Of a stretch of 64,000 nucleotides of DNA, positions 33,421-44,399 are shown piece by piece (the first letter of the stretch is position 1; each line of letters starts with the position of its first letter). Below the pieces are notes generated by a model. The model saw only the letters and a program-made list of their open reading frames with translations, had not been told where the DNA came from and did no database searches. Where the stretch lies: positions 92,554-156,553 of the forward strand of contig WNNJ02002043.1 in the NCBI GenBank assembly GCA_012934845.2. Direction: 5' to 3'. This DNA comes from Pomphorhynchus laevis. Its lineage: Eukaryota; Acanthocephala; Palaeacanthocephala; Echinorhynchida; Pomphorhynchidae. The position numbers were made by a program, and so were the translations under genes.

Positions 33421-33910
33421 TGCCACTTAAGAGTTTAAATTTATTCTTTATATTATTGTGTTGATTTATATATTTTACTATTTTCTGCTTGATGGTTATT
33501 TTTATAGTAACCTAGTTTAAAATATGTATCTATTAAATTATTTAAATGATTTTGAAGAAAGCCAATATCATTACATATTGTTGCAATTCTTAAAATTTCA
33601 TTATTTAATGTATTATATTTTATATTATATGGTATGCATGAATGATCATGCAAAAATATGTTTCTTGTAAATTTAAATATGTCATCTTTACGATATAAAT
33701 TAATAGTAGTTTTAGTTAATGTTAATTTAATGTTCATATCTAGATATACACCTTCTTTATCATCAATATTGGTTTTTAAGAATAAGGCTTTCTGGATAAA
33801 TGTGCTCACTAATTTAACAAAAAATTATTAGAATTAAATACACATATATTATCAATGTATCGAAACATATTTTTCATATATTTATATAATTTAGATTTAG
33901 AATAATAAAA
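33420..33910 (-). pseudogene. PLE-type RT, copy 1 of array
   Basis: A frame at 33809-33453 reads KTNIDDKEGVYLDMNIKLTL, TKTTINLYRKDDIFKF, HDHSCIPYNIKYNTLNNEI and LRIATICNDIGFLQNHLNN. It is close to the plus copy at 62.9 kb. A YIDD-like region lies upstream near 33840-33870 on the same strand. Confidence 0.75.
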
Positions 33911-34539
33911 TTAAAATAATATTTTAATTTTATTAAATTTTTATAATAAACCTTTTATTTTAAATTATATTTAAATGATTTTAAAGATCATTTAAAGATC
34001 ATTTATTAGATATAATATTTATTATATCTAATAAATATTATAGCGATAATATAGCGATATATTATCGTTAGCGATACTCATATTTAAATAGAAAGTAAAT
34101 TGTAAAATAGCTAAGTATTTTGATTATGTTTGCCTCAGAGTAAATTTAGAATTTAAAAAGAAAGATTATATTATGTTTACTGTTATAAGAATCGTGAATA
34201 ATAATTAACATGCCATCTATAAAAAAATTAATCTTAAAATTATTTTTTTAGCAATTAAATGATTCAAACGTAATAATAAGTCTGCTGGAAGCAAAGATTA
34301 AAAACAGAGATGTTCAATTAAAGAGTCTTCTACCCCTTTACGGTCCAAATGTTGTTCAGCAAAAAGGCAAAGTTATCTACAATTATTCCAATGTCTATAA
34401 TATACCTGGATCAATAGTAAACAGGTAGATGGTCGTCAGTGCATTTTATTGGGAAAATAAACCAATAATTAGTACTAAAAATGCTACTATAATATTTATT
34501 ATATCTAATACAAAATAGATAAGAAATAATCCGATAAAA

Positions 34540-34730
34540 ATAACCTATAAAGATTGCGGTCATCAGAAGCCACTATATGTTATGATATTTTGTAAGAATG
34601 TAAAAATTAGGCCCTTCTGTTATGTTGGGTAGAAGAATAGGGCCCGAAATCTGATAACATAGCAGTTCTTTCTTATGACCTCTAATCATTATTCTGATAC
34701 ATCGTATGTTATTAGTCAATTAATAAAAAT
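34540..34730 (+). repeat. PLE tail (plus), no RT body
   Basis: AGGCCCTTCTGTTATGTTGG, GTAGAAGAATAGGGCCC, GAAATCTGATAACATAGCAG, then TTATGACCTCTAATC and TTAGTCAATTAATAAAAAT. Same order as at 63.3 kb, with compensating changes: GGCCC pairs with GGGCC, and CTGTTATG with CATAGCAG allowing one G-U pair. Confidence 0.7.
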
Positions 34731-34793
34731 TAACTTTTATTTATATAAAAGTAATATACAAAAATGTATATATACACAACTGGAGCATAATAA

Positions 34794-34840
34794 GGGTCGA
34801 AACGTTAAATGCAGTTCTGGGTCAGCAGCTGATGAGACCC
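34794..34840 (+). ncRNA. Hammerhead-like motif, permuted (stem II open)
   Basis: GGGTC, GAAAC (34799-34803), ACG...GCAGTT, then CTGGGTCAGCAG, CTGATGA (34829-34835), GACCC. Pairs: GGGTC with GACCC (stem II, 5 bp, including the canonical G10.1-C11.1), CTG with CAG next to the core (stem I, 3 bp), and a short stem III with a bulge before GTT. All conserved hammerhead core bases are present, in the order of a type II hammerhead. Activity is not known. Confidence 0.5.
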
Positions 34841-35139
34841 ATCCAGGCTGATTAGTAGCGTCCTGCTGTATTAAAACTAGGAACAATACCTGTGAGCATA
34901 ATGTCGTGCCATAATAAGAAGAATTTCAGAACACAGATGCAATCAAATTAATCGATTTGATTAATTTCAGTAGTGAAACTAAATTTTTTACGTAACCTTC
35001 AGATTTAAAACCTACTTTCCGTTAGTGAATTTAATATTCCACCCTAAAGTTGATGCAAACACTTTGTAAATATCAAGTCAAAGTCGTAAGTCACTTTAAT
35101 GGTAATTTAAAGGTACTTGAAAATATACCTATCAATTAA

Positions 35140-35670
35140 ACAGATGACCTACCTTTCCGACAATTTATATTCTGATTGAAGGAATCGGGAAGACTAAACA
35201 GCAAAAAAACTCTCGACTTTTGAGTCTTATCAGTAGGAGGCTGCTGCACAACTGGATTGAAGTGCACCACTCCTAGACAGCTCAATAACTCCTTCTAGTA
35301 CACATCGATGTACTATGAACAATCATTGGTGAGAGTATTCATCACGAATAATTCACTCTCCAGGACCTAACACTTAGGGTTTAAAAGCACTGCTATCGAG
35401 CGCATTCACCAAGCTCCTTAAATGCTGTAGTAATTAAACAGATGACCTAGTTTTCCCGCCAATTTCTATTCTGATTGAAGGAATCGGGAACACTAAACAA
35501 CAGAAACTGACTCTATGCTGTTTCGAATTTTGAGTCTCGTCAGTAGGAGGCTGCTGCACTTCAATCCAGTTGTGCAGCTGCCCCTTACTGATGAGACTCA
35601 AAATTCGAAACAGATATAATTAGTTTATGCTGTTTAGTCTACCCGATTCCTTCAATCAGAAAAGAAAAAA
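35140..35670. mobile_element. Foldback element cluster, left part
   Basis: ATTCTGATTGAAGGAATCGG and GAAGACTAAACAGCA start a unit at 35168. A second unit at 35468-35560 is followed at once by its inverse (35570-35662, ending CCCGATTCCTTCAATCAG), giving a ~190-bp hairpin. Inner blocks contain AGTCTCATCAGTAGG and CAACTGGATTGAAGTGCA. No protein is encoded. Confidence 0.85.
35588..35640 (+). ncRNA. Hammerhead-like motif in foldback arm
   Basis: CTGATGA (35588-35594), a GACTCAAAATTC hairpin, GAAAC (35607-35611), then ACAG...CTGT as helix III, followed by T and TAG. The TAG can pair with TTA just before CTGATGA (A-U, U-A and G-U pairs). The inverse arm (minus, about 35555-35480) has CTGACGA and GAAAC with the same helices. 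Confidence 0.5.
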
Positions 35671-35867
35671 TTAATCAAAATATTAAATTAATATTAAATT
35701 TCATAATTTGAAAATTTAAAAAAAATTATTTAAAAAATTAAAATGTATCATAACTGAATATTTAATAATTCTAGTTTATGCTTTTATATTGATCAAAATA
35801 AATATAATAAATATATTTATTATATTATAATATATAAAAATATAAATGTATTACTTTTTCCGCATAT

Positions 35868-36517
35868 TTCTATTCTGATTAAAGGAATCGGGAAGACTCA
35901 AACAGCACAAACTGACTCTATGCTGTTTTGACTTTTGAGTCTCATCAGTAGGGGGCTACTGCACAACTGGATTGAAGTGCATCACTCCTAGACAGCTCAA
36001 TAAGTCCTTCTAGTACACATCGATGTACTAGGAATTTACACTGGTCAGTAGGGAGCTGCTGCACAACTGGATTAAAGTGCAGCACCTCTTGACAGCTCAA
36101 TAAGTCCTTCTAGTACACATCAATGTACTAGGAATTAACACTGGTGAGAATTATTCATTACGAATAATTCATTCGTGAATTATTCAATAGTGAATTGAAT
36201 AATTGAAATAATTCAATAGTGAATTATTTGTGGTGAATTCTCTAATTAGTGTTTATTCCTAGTGCATGTATGTGTACTAGAAGGACTTATTGAGCTGTCT
36301 TGTGGTGCTACACTTCAATCCAGTTGTGCAGCAGCCCCTACTGACCAGTGTCAATTCCTAGTGCATGGATGTGTACTAAAAGGACTTATTGAGCTGTATA
36401 AGGGTGATGTACTTCAATCCAGTTGGGCAGCACACCCTACTGATGAGACTCAAAAGTCAAAACAGCATAGAGTTAGTTTATGCTGTTTAGTCTTCCCGAT
36501 TCCTTCAATCAGAATAC
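35868..36517. mobile_element. Large foldback element, about 650 bp
   Basis: The left arm starts TTCTGATTAAAGGAATCGG at about 35871 and its inverse ends CCGATTCCTTCAATCAGAA at 36515. Each arm has a unit of about 130 bp (CTGCACAACTGGATT, then GACAGCTCAATAAGTCC, TTCTAGTACACATC and ATGTACTAGGAATT), partly duplicated. The centre (36150-36235) is a run of ATTCAAT/GAATTATT sequence. Non-coding; an 89-residue frame inside is an artefact. Confidence 0.85.
36437..36490 (+). ncRNA. Hammerhead-like three-way junction in foldback arm
   Basis: CTGATGA is at 36440-36446. Stem II GACT/AGTC (36447-36450 with 36455-36458). Then AAAAC, where GAAAC is expected. Stem III ACAGCATA/TATGCTGT (36462-36469 with 36479-36486), perfect 8 bp. 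Then T (36487), and TAG (36488-36490) pairs with CTA (36437-36439). The cleavage triplet would be GTT. Only one core base differs from consensus. Confidence 0.5.
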
Positions 36518-37800
36518 GTATCAATCTTTAAAAATGTCTCAATACATCTTTAATTTAAAATAGCATGATTAAAGAGTAATATTAGTGCGAAGCCTAACTT
36601 TTAGTTACTTACACTTTTTCCAATAAGTGATTTTGGAAAGTCCATAAAGTACCAGTTATTTCTAAAAGTTTAATTACCGATTAAATTGTTTTAGGCAAAT
36701 GTGGAGGAGACAAGTCTCCTCAATTTTTCTAAGAGATGAAACGCATATTTAGTTGTCTCAGTAAAACAGTCGTCCATAAGGCCTGTTTTAGTTAAAGACT
36801 TAAATTACCTTATAAAATTGAAGCGATAAAAGTTCTTGATTGAATAAAGGACATCATAATGTTGTTGAAATAACAATTGCTTTACAAAATTAAAGGAAAA
36901 TATGCGCGTTTTCTCCTTTTTGGCATTTTTTGTTATGAAAATGAATACACAAGTTAATGTATTGCGATAGATTGTCAAAGATTAGTTTACTGTAAACTGC
37001 ATTTAGAACGTTTACAATATATTCTTTAAAAACCGTAATAGAATCTATTACTAAAATTAATGTAATCCTTCGCATGTCCTATCCTTCTTTAATTTGTGTA
37101 TCAGCACAAATTGACGTTTTTTTATTTTTGGGTAGCAAGGAATTAAATCGTAAAAACATATTTAATTTAGAAAAGTAGTAATAATGTCAAAAACATTGCT
37201 CACCAACAAATCAGATTCCGACCTTGGAAAAGTTTTTATTATTCAGTGCACAAATAGAGAGAGCGGCCTAGATAAAGCAGTGTATATTGAGGTACACAAT
37301 TTTCGCAATAAACATCAATTAATCGATTAGATAATATTATTTTTAAAGTAGCAATTTATGCGTAGTCTGATTAATTTTGCAGAATAAGCAATTATTTTAA
37401 TCGGTTATCTTTACCAGATGGTGATAATTTAAAACTAAATCATCCGTCTAAAATTTTATTACTTTTAGCCTCGTTATCAAATATGGAATAATTGATAGTT
37501 AATATAACACGATTTATTATCTAATAATAGATATATAAATACTTGTATTATAATTGTAATATAAAGATTATGAAGATTACAGATTAATAGAAATAAATTT
37601 ATAAATCATTTATAGATTTCTTTTGAAATTGTAATTTGGAGATTATAATCTTTATTTTACAGATCATATAAGTATATAATCTATATCATAGATAATACTA
37701 TAGTCTGTACTGTAGATAAAGACTATACTATAGATTATATCTATATTCTATATATTATCGATTATAGAAAAAACTAAGTGATAAAAATATAAAATTGATA
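36518..37800. other. AT-rich stretch without recognisable genes
   Basis: No long frame with homology. From 37490 onward the sequence is low-complexity (TATAGAT-like). Confidence 0.5.
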
Positions 37801-38480
37801 AAGATCCTCGAACCGGAACGTTTTGCAAAACAGATCAGCTAACCGAGTCTATGTATTTATATAATTTATAAATTATATAAATAATTTATAATAAATTATT
37901 CATTAATAAATGTATAGATAACATAAATATAGGTAGATTTTTAAATAATTCTAAAATTAACAATAGAATTGTTAATTCTATTGTTAATTCTATTGTTAAT
38001 TCTATTGTTATTCTAAAATAACAATAGAAAATATACATTAACCATAAACTTCATTAATAAATGTATAGATAACATAAATATAGCCGGACTTTTAAATAAT
38101 TCTAAAAGTAAAGAAATAATAGGGTCAGATTTAAGTAAATATATTCCTAAAATAAGGTATAAACTCCTACCACCATTAGGACGAAAAATTTGTAATTATA
38201 ATAAAGAATTAAAATCAATATGTAACGATAATATTAGAAACATTATGGAAACAGAATGCAATTGTAAAAGTCTTAATTCTTAATAAAGAATTAAAATCAA
38301 TATGTTTAAGTATGAAGTTAAAAATGTTTAATTGAAATTTTAAATAAAGTCAATTTTTATGAATTGATGTATTTTTGAATAAGAATTAGAGGTCATTAGA
38401 TGGAAATACTATGTAATCAGGTTAAGTCCCTATTCCTCGACCCGGCATAACAGCGTGCCCAAATACATGAAAATTACTTT
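37801..38480. mobile_element. PLE pieces in opposite directions
   Basis: At 37826 the minus-orientated end motif (CAGCTAACCGAGTCTATGTA) and at 38340-38480 a minus tail (AGAATTAGAGGTCATTAGAT...) appear to belong together. Between them a plus-strand PLE piece reads LLNNSKSKEIIGSDLSKYIP, KIRYKLLPPLGRKICNYNKE and ETECNCKSLNS (38089-38283). Such a CNC block lies N-terminal to the RT in related animal elements. About 70 bp of it is repeated (37897-37965 and 38045-38115), and TTAATTCTATTG units lie between. Confidence 0.55.
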
Positions 38481-38559
38481 CTGATATTTAATGCAAAAAA
38501 TCATTTTTTTATAAAGAACTTCATAGGCGGACTGTAGCAGGCGAAACAAACCTGACTAT

Positions 38560-41515
38560 TCAAAATTTTATGGTAATGCGGCGGTGTGTTCGGGTGCACT
38601 GGACGCCTCTTGTTCTTGCGCAGCAAGTAGACCCTGTCACCTTGCGTTGTGCCACATTAAACTAGCTATCGGACCAACAATAATGACGAGTTCACTCCAT
38701 TTTCGTGATCGCCGTCATTCGGAAGATTTTCAATCTCGCAACACACCTATTTGTGATCAACAAGACTACCATATACCTAACTTGCGTCTCTTATATACAA
38801 ATATACTTAGTATATCAACTAAGTTATCCGAACTTTCCTTTGTTGTCAAGCAAAAAATGCGGATATTGTAGCACTCACGGAAACCTGGCTTAATCCACAA
38901 ATATGTGATGATGAAATTAGTCTAGATGGATACTCTCTTGTTCGTATGGATCGGTTATCTTCAAGAGGTGGTGGAGTCATCATTTTCGCGCGAGATTCTT
39001 TGTCGGTAAGACTAATCAATGCATGCGCTGACGAGGTGTCCCTAAATGAGTACATTTGGGTCAAACTAACAGCGACAGATAATCGTCATTTCATTGTGGG
39101 CTTATTCTATCGATCACCTCGTTCATCCACAGTGTCTATCTGTAACTCATTGCGAAAACATTTAAGAACTAAGTCAACGGCGATTGTTCTTGGTGATTTC
39201 AATATGCCCCACGTTGACTGAATAAACTTTGTGCCTCTACCTGGTTGTGACCCTAAATCAGCAAATCTTCTCGACACTATTAATGACTTGAACCTTAATC
39301 AGCCAATTCACGAATTCACACGCGCTCGTGGACATAGTGCGTCTCTACTTGATATATGCCTATCGGTTGATGCCTCTATCATTGACCGGATTAATTATGA
39401 TCCACCAATCAGTTCTAGTGACCATCGTGTGATTGATATTGTAGTTTCTCTCAAATGCCCTCGTTTAATAAAAACAGTTCCACAAGTCAATCCAATGAAG
39501 CCTAACTTTCTCAGTATGGAACGTACACTCAGTACGGTAGCATGGCCCAGTCCTTTTATCATTGGCACTAACCCTGCATGGAACTATCTCAAACGTACTC
39601 TGATTGAGTTATTGACATTCTTCTCGCCAATTCAACATAAGAAAACGAGCATCCGTATTCCAATTTTATTTGACTCTGAAATTAAGCATGCAATCAGATC
39701 ACGGGATATCTCATTTTCTGCGTACAAAGATGGTAGACTATCCTTTGATAAAACTGTTTATTGAGAAACAAGTTAACTTATATTAAGAGACTGAAGAGGA
39801 AGAATTTCATTTCTAACATATGTCGGGCTGCATCCTCGAACCCTATGCAGTTATTCAATCACCTACTGTGCCGTAATACTGCGTCAGATAAATTTTACAG
39901 CATTGTGAACAACGCGGGTGATTTAATTGTTGACCCTATCGAAGTTGCAGAGCTGTTTTCCGCTCATTTTGCAATTCAAGAAGCGAAGTTGGATTACGAC
40001 TATTTGTCCCATTACACTCCCAGATTCATTCGATCATGTCTTAATGACATATTTATTAGCGAAGAGGACGTCCGTACAGAGCTACTCAAGCTTCCACGTA
40101 TTCGCGTTTCCGGACCGGATGGCCTTCCATCTATACTTTTTCGCGAGCTGGCTACAGTGTTAATAAGTCCGCTATGTGCTATATTCCAGAGTTCTCTATA
40201 CTCTGGAAGTTTACCGGATGACTGGAAAAGATCTATAATCTGCCCTGTGTTCAAAAAGGGTGATCGCAATCAGACTAACAATTATCGTCCCATAAGTCTA
40301 ACTTCTATTGCGGGCAAAGTAATGGAGAAGATTCTGCTTCGTACAGTAAGTTCACATCTAAAAGACAATAACATCCTCAACGATGCCCAGCACGGTTGCA
40401 GACCTCACCGTTCTACTGTAACTAACCTTGTATTCTCCCGGAATAGTTGGTCGAATGTGGTTCAAGCAGGAACGGGAGTGGACACGCTCTTCTTCGATTT
40501 ATCAAAGGCTTTTGATAGGGTCGTACACCGTATTCTTATCAATCAACTATCGCTATGTGGGATTGACGGTCGCGTTAAAACTTGGATTCAGTCATTCCAA
40601 ACTGATCGTTACTTTGCCGTGCGCATCAAAGGTTATATATCTAAGTGATCAGCAATCACATGTGGTGTACCACAAGGCTGCGTTCTGAGTCCAATGATTT
40701 TTGATTGATGTCATATCCAGTGAGTGCGCTCTATATGCCGATGATTTAAAGATTTGGCGTCCAATACAAAGCACGCACGATGTAATTGAGTTGCAACGCG
40801 ACGTAGACTCAATCACCAAATGGTGTCGTGCAAAGGGACTGGTTTTGAATCCTAACAAGTGTAGTCATATGCACATAGGTCCCATAAAAATCGTAGGGAC
40901 ATATGCGATAGAAGATGTAAACATCGAAAAGGTTTCATGTTTCAGTGATCTGGGCGTGATCGTAAGTGAAGATATGAAGACATGAGTGATCGCACATGTT
41001 ATACGCGTCCCCTGCAATACACCCACAGCTCCGTGGCGAATTGGAAATATACGAACGGATATTACGACAAGCAACCCATCTTGTGTCCTCAGTGCGTGGT
41101 GTCAACTATACCCAGAGACTGGCATTGTTGAATGTACACACTGTTGAACGTTCGCTGTCTGACGCCGACCTAGTGTATGTATGGCGGTCACTGTCTATAC
41201 CTGGACATGTTTCGAAGTCTATGTTTACAATTCGTCCACCGGGTCGACTACGAGGCCACAGACTTATGATAAAGCGCAGGCTCCGTCCCAAAACAAATTG
41301 TGTTACGATAAGTGATCGCATTGCTGACCTGTGGAATAATCTTAATGCATCGACAATTGACAGCGGTTCCGTCTAGAAGTTCAAGGCAATTATTACATCA
41401 CGATAATGACAGTTTCACCTTTTATTTCTTTGTTTTCTTTTTTTTTATGTTTTGAGCTATGTGATCCAGCCAATTTGAGCTTATGCTCCTGGGCTGTTGT
41501 AACAATAATAATAAC
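38560..41515 (+). mobile_element. CR1/Jockey-like LINE, one ORF2 with AAT tail
   Basis: It ends in TTGTAACAATAATAATAACT, an AAT-repeat tail. The 5' end is placed near 38560, just before the first matching frame, and is approximate. No ORF1 is visible, so it is either 5'-truncated or single-ORF. It differs from families 1 and 2 in sequence and tail. Confidence 0.75.
38680..41376 (+). pseudogene. ORF2 with endonuclease and RT of the CR1/Jockey-like LINE
   Basis: Endonuclease: LLYTNILSISTKLSELS near 38790, then VALTETWLNPQICDDE across a shift near 38865, GGGVIIFARDS near 38969, VGLFYRSPRSS near 39098, VLGDFNMPHVD near 39186 (a stop follows) and SSSDHRVIDI near 39412. RT: RPISLTSIAGKVMEKILLR near 40288, LFFDLSKAFDRVVHRILI near 40490, GVPQGCVLSP near 40665 and YADDLKIW near 40735. 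The C-terminus near 41030-41370 has YERILRQATHLV and FTIRPPGRLRGHRL. About five breaks, including a deletion near 40985. Without them it would be a standard non-LTR polymerase. Confidence 0.8.
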
Positions 41516-42045
41516 TTCGCCTTGTTACTTCTTTAGTTCACATATACATATGCAACCTTTTCCTTTTGAGTAGTTACTCAGCGGAAGCCAAATAATCTTG
41601 AGAGTTCCCTATGTTACGTCACCTTTGATATCCACCATTAGTGGTGCCGCCCAGTATAATTCCCGACTGTCTTATGTTCTTATCTTTAAGATCATCTTCT
41701 ATTATAGTCCATTTTGATTTATGACCATTATGTTGCACAACATCAGAGAATCAGAGAACTTCCAAAGAGAACATCTCGCGATTCATTAAAGCCTAATCTT
41801 GAAAATGTGAGTTCCTATTTGCTTATTACAAATAAATTGTGTCTGTAACGTATATACTTTGATACACTTAGAATATTGCAATGTAATATTACAATTACAT
41901 TGATGCACTTGGAATACTAGAAATGCGACATCACAACAGACACGTTTATGATAGGTAACGTTAGACGAATCATAGTATAACTCTATTCCACTATATGAAG
42001 GGATAAAGGCCGTTAGCAAATATGTATTACAGAGTGAAACATATA
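41516..42045. other. No recognisable gene
   Basis: Spacer between LINE and satellite. A 93-residue minus frame overlaps the start of the satellite and is not supported. Confidence 0.4.
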
Positions 42046-42520
42046 CACCCGATGTATTGATCCTCATCCCTTCAATTAGAGATCAACATTATCAGACACC
42101 TGATGTATTAATCCTCATCACTTCAATTAGAAATCAACATTATCAGACACCTGATGTATTGACCCTCATCCCATCAATTAGAAATCAACATTATCAGAGA
42201 CACCTGATATATTGACCCTCATCAGTTCAATTGGAAATCAGCATTATCAGAGACACCTGATATATTGACCCTCATCAGTTCAATTGGAAATCAGCATTAT
42301 CAGAGACACCTGATATATTGACCCTCATCAGTTCAATTGGAAATCAGCATTATTAGAGACACCTGATATATTGACCCTCATCAGTTCAATTGGAAATCAG
42401 CATTATCAGAGACACCTGATATATTGACCCTCATCAGTTCAATTAGAAATCAGCATTATCAGAGACACCTGATATATTGACCCTTCGTCACTTCTATTAA
42501 AAATCAGCATTACAACATAT
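42046..42520. repeat. Tandem satellite, 51/53-bp units, about nine copies
   Basis: CACCTGATATATTGACCCTC, then ATCAGTTCAATTGGAAATCA, GCATTATCAGAGA. Unit starts at 42046, 42097, 42148, 42201, 42254, 42307, 42360, 42413 and 42466: three spacings of 51, 51 and 53 and then steady 53-bp steps. Left units lack AG in the GAGA block, and right units are nearly identical, so the array grew at the right side. Confidence 0.95.
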
Positions 42521-44390
42521 TAATGAAGTCAATAATCAATTATTATTAATATTAATAATAATTTATGATCAAAACATCATGTGTATTATGATTTAAAAAA
42601 CATAAGACAGCGTAGAGCCGCAGTATTCTAATTCTATAATCTATAAATAAATCAATCGATGCTCAATATACACAATTACAAATTTAATAATGTTACAATA
42701 TCTTAAGATTTATTAAAAATCTATTTTATACAAAATGGCTACATTAAAATTCTGCCTTTAAAAATTAGAAACCCGAAAATACGTTCTATACCATCCATAA
42801 CAATAATTACGCATTGTTCACCATGAAACAAATAAGTTGTTTTACAGTAGAACGTGTTGCTTTTAATCATAACCAAAAATCATTAAGACAAAAAATTTTG
42901 CAGCTTGGTCTCCATCATTCGATGTATTTATTGCATAAAATTTCAAGATTATGGCATATACTAAAAATTATCACTGTGATTTTAACGTATGCTCAGGTCT
43001 GTCAATCCCTTTCTTGATATTCTTAATCTACGCTTAGCCTAAATTTACAAAAGTGTTTGTGATAATTCTTGGATTCGAGAGTGAAGCACATTGACGTTAT
43101 GACGTGATCTCAAAAAGGTGTTGTCTCAGTTAATTTAGTTATGGCAACCAGATATCATAAGGATTGTGTCATTTAACAAACCATATTTTTAAGTAATGGT
43201 TAGTGCATTTGAAAAAAATGTAACACTATATCATAGCAATTTATTCAAGTGATCTGTTATCTTGTGATGTAAAGTAGTTATCGGATTTTTAACACTGGTT
43301 TCATTTAACATTAATATATTTTTGATAATGATTTGTTTCCGTTTAGATAATAGCAGATTGATATTACATTTTATCCAACATAAATATATTTCACCGTAAT
43401 ATAGGGTTATGCAGAATGCAGGTTTCATTTTCGAAATGTTGAATGATAACACGGTTTGAAATAAAAATCAATTTTACTCGAACAATTTTAGATTTAACTT
43501 TCTAAAGGATTAAAATACTTTTTGAAGTATTAATGATAATACATCGAAGAAGTGTAATAATAAATTATAAATTTATTATTATTATTTTTTAATAAGTTAT
43601 AAATTTCTACTATTCAAAATAATCACTATGCAACCCTGTATTACATAAGTATTTTTCTCAATTTTCTCGGTAACGAAAATCAATTAGTTTCGGTATACCG
43701 TAATTATTTTATTGATGGATATTTATAAATTATTGTATTTGGTTCCATATTTAAAACGCGGACCTTAAAATTATCAATTATTGTCAATTTACGCTAACGC
43801 AACTCAATTATGATTAAGACATTTTCAATTAAAATTGTCTTAATACATTTTTAGTTTAAAACTATAAATCATAAAAGAGTAATACTATTTTTTTATTTGT
43901 TATATTAAATAAGCGACTTTGATGGTCAAGACTTTAGTAAGTCTTAAACAATATACTTTACTTTTCAACGTAATAGTTTTTACTGGAAACTGTAATGGCT
44001 TATTTCTGGAAACCACGCTTAATTATTATTCTGTAATACAAATCAAAATAGTCCGGTTGTATTAGAATAATGCATGAATAATAAACAGTAATACATAACG
44101 AGTGGGTCAACCACGCTGAAAAATATAAAACAGTTACTGATTTTAGGTTTCATAGGAATTGGCAGTAGACGATTTGAAAGATTACTTTTCTACTTGGTTA
44201 TATACCGATGCAGTATTAATAATTTAAAGTATTATAATTTTAAATCTTTTTAAATTACCGGTGTATGGTGCGAGCAAGGAATTTCTTTGTCTGATTACAA
44301 CGTGTTTCGATGATTTTAATAAAACAAGAACAGATTGAAATGATCATTTGAAAAGGGTCACCGTGCTATGTCAAATGCTCAGCAGAGAAT
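42521..44390. other. AT-rich stretch without recognisable genes
   Basis: About 1.9 kb. Short frames (for example 42814-43017 and 43452-43231) have no recognised family. Nothing else seen. Confidence 0.5.
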
Positions 44391-44399
44391 ACCGACAGA

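Larger units (their letters stand above)
32110..33910 (-). mobile_element. Head-to-tail PLE array (three partial copies, minus)
   Basis: Read from 33910 downward: RT copy 1 (33910-33420), its tail (33420-33070), the end motif (33066-33045), RT copy 2 starting inside the RT (33040-32475), its tail (32475-32300), then the RT end of copy 3 (32330-32110). Tandem, 5'-truncated copies joined through a tail are characteristic of PLEs, where they make so-called pseudo-LTRs. Confidence 0.75.

Noticed and set aside
36262-36531. 89-residue Cys-containing frame with internal repeats
   Set aside because: It is read from duplicated foldback arms, and its inverse runs through the other arm.
42046-42520. 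Regular direct repeats resembling a CRISPR array
   Set aside because: Whole units are repeated with no unique spacers, and the sequence is eukaryotic. It is a satellite.
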